Position numbers and translations under genes: made by a program | Shown here: positions 58,640 through 64,000 of the stretch, piece after piece | Layout of the letters: each line of letters begins with the position of its first letter | Numbering within the stretch: position 1 is the first letter of the stretch | Source of the DNA: Homarus americanus | Taxonomy: Eukaryota; Arthropoda; Malacostraca; Decapoda; Nephropidae | Length of the DNA: 64,000 bases | Direction of reading: 5' to 3' | Assembly (NCBI RefSeq): GCF_018991925.1 | Contig: NW_024722158.1 | Span: 8,870,420 to 8,934,419, forward strand | The notes under the pieces: model-generated | What the model saw: only the letters and a program-made list of their open reading frames with translations | Told to the model about the DNA's origin: nothing | The model's database searches: none

Positions 58640-59090
58640 AGCCGATCAGTTAATCAATGAACCACCGTAAAAAATTATTAAATCAAAGCGAGACAAAATT
58701 AATCACAGAACTACCTGATAATTAATATACACTAATGAATGATGAGTAATGAGGCTACGATGACAAACGAGTTATTTAGGGAATTTAAATTATATGAACT
58801 ATGCCAGGGGAAAAAAACACGTTTGATTTAATTATTCATAGCCATAGGTTTATTCATGGACATTCAGTGTAGGTAGAATGAGTCGTGTTGTCCTGTGTGT
58901 GTGTTGACTTAGCGTGTAGGTAGTGAGATATTATTATTATTATTATTATTTAACTCTTTGTTGCTTTAAACCATGATGTAATATTTCAATGGTTGTTATA
59001 GCCACCAGTACAGTTATCTGCAGACAGTTATTTACAGAGTTATTTACAAAGTTATTTACGCATTTACAGTTATCTACAGACAGGTATTTG
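58640..59090. other. No gene recognised; (ATT)n at 58930-58950
   Basis: AT-rich. TTATTTACAGAGTTATTTAC words near 59030. Confidence 0.45.
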
Positions 59091-59097
59091 ACCCAGG

Positions 59098-59217
59098 CTT
59101 ATGACCTTATCTTGGAGGATGACCTTATCTTGGAGGATGACCTTATTTTGGAGGATGACCTTATCTTGGAGGATGACCTTATCTTAGAGGATGACCTTAT
59201 CTTGGAGGATGATTTCT
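59098..59217. repeat. 18-bp tandem repeat, GACCTTATCTTGGAGGAT
   Basis: Seven units, six codons each (LILEDD) in a plus frame 58989-59225. Confidence 0.95.
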
Positions 59218-59254
59218 ATGTATGAGAGAGATGTATTTATGAACGTGTGCTATA

Positions 59255-59275
59255 GAACCTAACCTAACCTAACCA
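59255..59275. repeat. (CCTAA)n, short
   Basis: AACCTAACCTAACC at 59257-59272. Confidence 0.85.
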
Positions 59276-59399
59276 CGAACGGTAAAAATAATTAATTGAT
59301 TCCTTGGTTAACATCAGAGCCAGAAATGTATAATGTTTTGGGTGCAAGAATGATGGTCTGGTGAAGGGCAAGGCAGGAGAGGAAAGAAATTGTTTTAAT

Positions 59400-59565
59400 T
59401 TTTTGAGTACGATGATAAAACCCCTTGAGTACGATGATGTAACCCTTGAGTACGATGAGATAACCCCATGAGTATGATAAGTTAACCCTTTGAGTACGAT
59501 AACCACATGAGTACAATAAGTTAAGCCCTTGAGTACGATTCCTTAAGCCATCGTACTTAAGGGGT
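59400..59565. repeat. ~20-bp repeat, TTGAGTACGATGATGTAACC
   Basis: About seven diverged units. The last unit is followed by its own inverse (CATCGTACTTAAGGGGTTAA). Confidence 0.85.
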
Positions 59566-59745
59566 TAAATGTGCTCCATCTTGCTGATTCATATAATATA
59601 TCTCAGCAACTTTCTCAGAGGTTCACATAATATATCTCTCAGCCACTTGTCTCAGCGATTCACATAAGAGAAATATTTACTGCAATTATTTCACGTTTCG
59701 GGTATGTAAGAATAATGATAACTTGAGTGGATAGTAACAAGCAGA

Positions 59746-59747
<2 letters not shown>

Positions 59748-59797
<50 letters not shown>
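59748..59797. repeat. (AAT)n microsatellite
   Basis: About 16 AAT units. Confidence 0.97.
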
Positions 59798-59798
<1 letters not shown>

Positions 59799-59994
59799 CG
59801 GTTTATTGAAAAATTTTGCAGTCCGAAGGCTGAAAATATACATTGGACATAAATGACTTATTACATACATTGGTGGTTTAACAAAAACCTTCATTAGAGA
59901 AAAGTAAAGGAACATACAGTGAACATACAGATTAATGTTTACACACGTAGATCATGTGAGCTGAGGTGTTGAACAGCAGACATGTAGTGTAGTA

Positions 59995-60525
59995 ACTCCC
60001 CACAGATGGCGTTATGAGGGCATCATGGAGTACTAGTTCCCTCACAGGTGGTGGTAAGGGAGGGCTTGACGTGGTGTAGTAATTTCACAGATGGTGTTAC
60101 GAGGGGCCTGATGATGTAGTAGTTCCTCACAGATGGTGTATGAGGGCCTGATGAAGTAGTAATTCCTCACAGATGGTGTTATGAGGGGCCTGATGTGATG
60201 TAGTAATTCCCTCACAGATGGTGTATGAGGGCCTGATGTGGTGTAATGATTCTCACAGATAGTGCTATGAGGGGCATCACATGGCGTACACCTCACAGAT
60301 GGTGTTATGAGGGGCATCACATGGCGTATTAATTCCCTACAGATGGTGTTATGAGGGGCATCACATGGCATAATTCTCACAGATGATGTTAAGTGAGGGG
60401 CACATGGCGTATTAATTCCTCACAGATGGTGCTATGAGGGCCACATGGCGTATTAATTCCTCACAGATGGTGTTATGAGGGCATCACATGGCGTAGTAAT
60501 TCCCTCACAGATGGTGTTATGAGGA
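59995..60525. repeat. ~45-bp tandem repeat, CTCACAGATGGTGTTATGAG
   Basis: About 13 units. Early units carry GGCCTGATG, later units GGGCATCACATGGCGTA, so there are two subfamilies in order. Confidence 0.93.
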
Positions 60526-60629
60526 TATGGTGGGGAAGGGTAGTAGGTGGGTTGTGAGGGTGGGTGAGAAGGGAGGGTAGGGTGGTTGTTCTTATGGTAT
60601 ACACATATGTACAGCTCAAGACACCCGGA

Positions 60630-60673
60630 AGTGAGACCTAACCTAACCTAACCTAACCTAACCTAACCTAACA
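60630..60673. repeat. (CCTAA)n telomere-type pentamers
   Basis: Eight consecutive CCTAA-type units. Confidence 0.95.
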
Positions 60674-60679
60674 CTAGTC

Positions 60680-61735
60680 ATGGGTAAGGTTACAAACAAG
60701 TATATGACCACGTTATAATGAGGTCACGCACGGGGGTGTTTGTTGCCGGTTTGATCACGTTGTTAAGCTGCATGTGAAAATATTATCTTTTCTCGTCTTA
60801 AATGGTGAAGTCGTATCACTGGACAAAAGTATTACTCTGGTGTTACCATTGTGTACAAGATGACGTACAATCCCTGACCATGGTAGAGCAGACACTACTC
60901 CAGGACACCTGTAAACAAAAACAGGCATGACAACTGTACTGAACATCCTTGGTTGACAGAAATTGTTGCTTTTCCTTAACGTTTTTTATGTATCATTTTG
61001 GAGGCAGTTAGAATAGTCACACCGAAGAAACAAGGTCAAAGAGCGGCCTAACACTGCCTGGTGATGTCTCCTACCTGCTGGACTACTAGGTGGTCGAGAG
61101 GTCCTGCCCACTAGACCATAATGTAAACATGGTTTGTGATGACTTTCAGTTGTACACACGACTCGCCTCGTGTAAGCCGCAGTGTTCAACCATTTGTAGC
61201 GTGTGTATATCTTCGGCTTAAGTCTGTCATACAAGGGTGTGACATGTTTGTCCTGGTGGCAAGTGAAGTGGCCAATTAGGGACCTTTCAAAACGATTCCA
61301 CCGGGGTCACGTGACCTCGGACTATCGTTAACTTCAAGGTGAGGCAATAAAACCACCGCCTTTCATCAGACGAATATTAATGTATTTTCAGCTCTCCGTA
61401 AGTTGACGTAAAGTGCCATAAACCTGCACTAAAGTGACCCAAATTATGTTTCAGTTATACCTTGGCCAACCCTGGGTTATACCTCAGGCATGGCCTAATG
61501 GAGCACACTGACCAAATACAGTATAAAAAAAATCTATCCAATAACATCATAGAAACGTTTTTTATTACCAACAAAATCTCCAGTTACTTTGGAGTGAGTG
61601 ATGTGTCTTCCAGTAGTTAATATTAGTTTACATACGAGTCTTACATCCTACTCAGAAGTTTAACACATTAATTGTTTCCTTTCAACGTGTTCCTTTACTC
61701 CCCAAAGTAACTACTGCCTTCTTCACTGTACCCCT
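60680..61735. other. No gene established; a weak exon-like block on minus at about 60850-60915
   Basis: On the minus strand a TGTTTTTGTTTACAG acceptor precedes an open stretch to a CAATG/GTAACA donor. Frames are short and no partner exon was found. Confidence 0.25.
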
Positions 61736-61744
61736 ACCCCAGCC

Positions 61745-62190
61745 AGGTTAGCATCAGGGTATTTAATCATAAGGCGAAATGCACTTGGGGTTAATTTTCA
61801 GTTGATCCCACGAAAATTCCTCCCCAGTTAGATATATCAGTAGATGTCTAAATTCTGTATCAGCCATAAACACTGATCTCGAGTTTAGCGCAGTGGGATA
61901 CAAATGACTTAGTTACGTTCATTGTTACTAAAAGATAAAGTCTCCCGCCAACAAGCCTTTAAGATTCATTCAGTAACATGACCAAAATCACGAAGATCAC
62001 CCTTGCTTAGTTCTCCTCAAGATTAACCACCCTAAACCTAACCTATAACCTAACCACCCAAAAACTAACCAAAGCTAACCTAACCACCCTAAAGCTAACC
62101 TAAGCTAACCTAACCTAACCATCCCTAAAGCTAACCTAACCTAACCTAACCACCCTAACGCTAACCTAACTTAACCTAACTCTCCTCTCC
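61745..62190. repeat. CCTAA-rich element region with TAATTTTCAGTTGATCC and CTCAAGATTAACCACC motifs
   Basis: A plus-orientation motif at about 61788-61810, a minus-orientation motif at about 62014-62033, then about 150 bases of CTAACCTAACC and AAAGCTAACC units. Confidence 0.8.
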
Positions 62191-62514
62191 TACCAACCAC
62201 CACAACACACACACACACTCGGAAGCACAAAATGTTGTCTGTGTTAAAGTTAATCTGATTAAATTAGCCAAATAAAGATACATATTTGGTTTTATGGTTT
62301 AAACTCAATGGGAATTAATACATGTATGTTAAGATGTATTTCGTTATCTTAATTATCTTTGTTATCTTAGTTAGTTGAGATAGGAATGATATATATTGTA
62401 AGACGATTAGTTACAGGAGACAATTGAGGAAGTTAATGGTATTTTGTAAGTAATTTTATAAGTCTCCTGGTGAGTATTATGAGTAGAGTGAGGACGTCCT
62501 TCACATAACTCCTC

Positions 62515-63405
62515 TCACTTGTTCAACTCTGACGTGTTCAACTCTGACGTGTTCAATTCTCACTTGTTCAACTCTCACGTGTTCAACTCTGATTTGTTCA
62601 ACTCTCACTTGTTCAACTCTCACTTGTTCAACTCTCACTTGTTCAACTCTACGTGTCCAATTCTCACTTGTTCAATTCTCACGTGTTCAACTCTGACGTT
62701 CAACTCTGACGTGTTCAATTCTCACTTGTTCATTCTCACGTGTTCAACTCTCACTTGTTCAACTCTGACGTGTTCAACTCTCACGTGTTCAACTCTCATT
62801 TATTCAACTCTCACGTGTTCAACTCTCACTGTTCAACTCTCACTTGTTCAATTCTCACTTGTTCAATTTCACTTGTTCAACTCACGTATTCAACTCTCAC
62901 TCGTTCAACTCTCACGTGTCCAACTCTCACGTGTTCAACTCTCACTCGTTCAACACTCACTTATTCAACTCTCACGTGTTCAACTCCTACGTGTTCAACT
63001 CTTACGTGGTCAACTCTCACGTGTTCAACCTCACGTGTTCAACTCTCACGTGTTCAACTCGACGTGGTCAACTCTCACGTGTTCAACTCTCACGTGTTCA
63101 ACTCTCACCGTTCAACACTCACTTATTCAACTCTCACGTGTTCAACTCTGACGTGGTCAACTCTGACGTGGTCAACTCTTCTGTTCAACTCTCACTCGTT
63201 CAACCCTCACGTGTCCAATTCTCACGTGTTCAACTCTCACGTGTTCAACTCTGACGTGTTCAACTCTGACGTGTTCAACCCTGACGTGTTCAACTCTGAC
63301 GTGTTCAACTCTCACGTGTTCAACTCTGACGTGTTCAACTCTCACTCGTTCAACTCTCACGCGTTCAACTCTGACGTGTTCAACTCTCACTTGTTCAACT
63401 CACAA
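62515..63405. repeat. 15-bp satellite, TTCAACTCTCACGTG
   Basis: About 59 units with CACTTG, GACGTG and CACTCG variants. The five-codon period yields FNSHV, STLTC and VQLSR frames on plus and VEHVR on minus. Confidence 0.97.
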
Positions 63406-63481
63406 ATTAGAGAGTGGTCACTGGTCAGTGTGGTAACAACTAATAACCCTTGAGTTATTATTAGATGTTATTCTCTCAATG

Positions 63482-63989
<508 letters not shown>

Positions 63990-64000
63990 ACTGTCTACCT

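Overview
The window looks like nuclear DNA of a decapod crustacean or a close arthropod relative. The evidence is inference from repeat content. Arthropod telomere-type TTAGG/CCTAA pentamers are scattered at about ten places. There are remnants of a Penelope-like element, at least two non-LTR retrotransposon families, a Tc1/mariner-class transposase, hAT elements and a Helitron. Tandem repeats occupy roughly a third of the sequence by my own tally. No bacterial operon, rRNA gene or CRISPR array is visible. Two runs of exactly 100 N (10125-10224 and 41369-41468) are scaffold gaps.

Layout. 0-10 kb: the 3' end of a Penelope-like element with a GIY-YIG domain, 25-bp minisatellites, hairpins, a long foldback repeat carrying a tRNA-like SINE head, a 29-bp minisatellite, polypyrimidine tracts and a GT-rich array. 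10-13 kb: the first gap, a CACCAT-type array, and the longest non-repeat reading frame (11148-12536), interrupted only by four TAA codons. 13-22 kb: a 2.2-kb satellite built on the palindrome GGACACGTGTCC, then 55-bp and 34-bp arrays and a G-rich purine array. 22-34 kb: non-LTR retrotransposon fragments on both strands, interleaved with 20-, 30-, 33- and 27-bp arrays. 34-44 kb: polypyrimidine tract, 20-bp array, a broken Tc1/mariner-class transposase, three phase-compatible exon-like segments of an unnamed gene on the minus strand (38844-39989), and a probable assembly duplication across the second gap. 44-55 kb: TTAGG and TTGGG pentamers, a 21/23-bp purine array, a hAT transposase remnant, a complete non-autonomous hAT element with 8-bp target duplications, and the 3' half of a Helitron helicase ending in a plausible Helitron terminus. 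55-64 kb: 28-, 20-, 21-, 18-, 45- and 15-bp arrays, a tRNA-like SINE head, and a trinucleotide tract grading from GTT to GTC.

No set of genes here works together as a pathway. The recognisable coding material is almost all decayed mobile-element sequence. The exceptions are the candidate terminal exons at 38.8-40.0 kb and the acidic/zinc-ribbon-like reading frame at 11.1-12.5 kb. Most long open frames in the window (up to about 800 codons) are artefacts of stop-free satellite units. No database search was possible. Family names rest on motif recognition, and boundaries of repeat arrays are good to about 10-20 bases.
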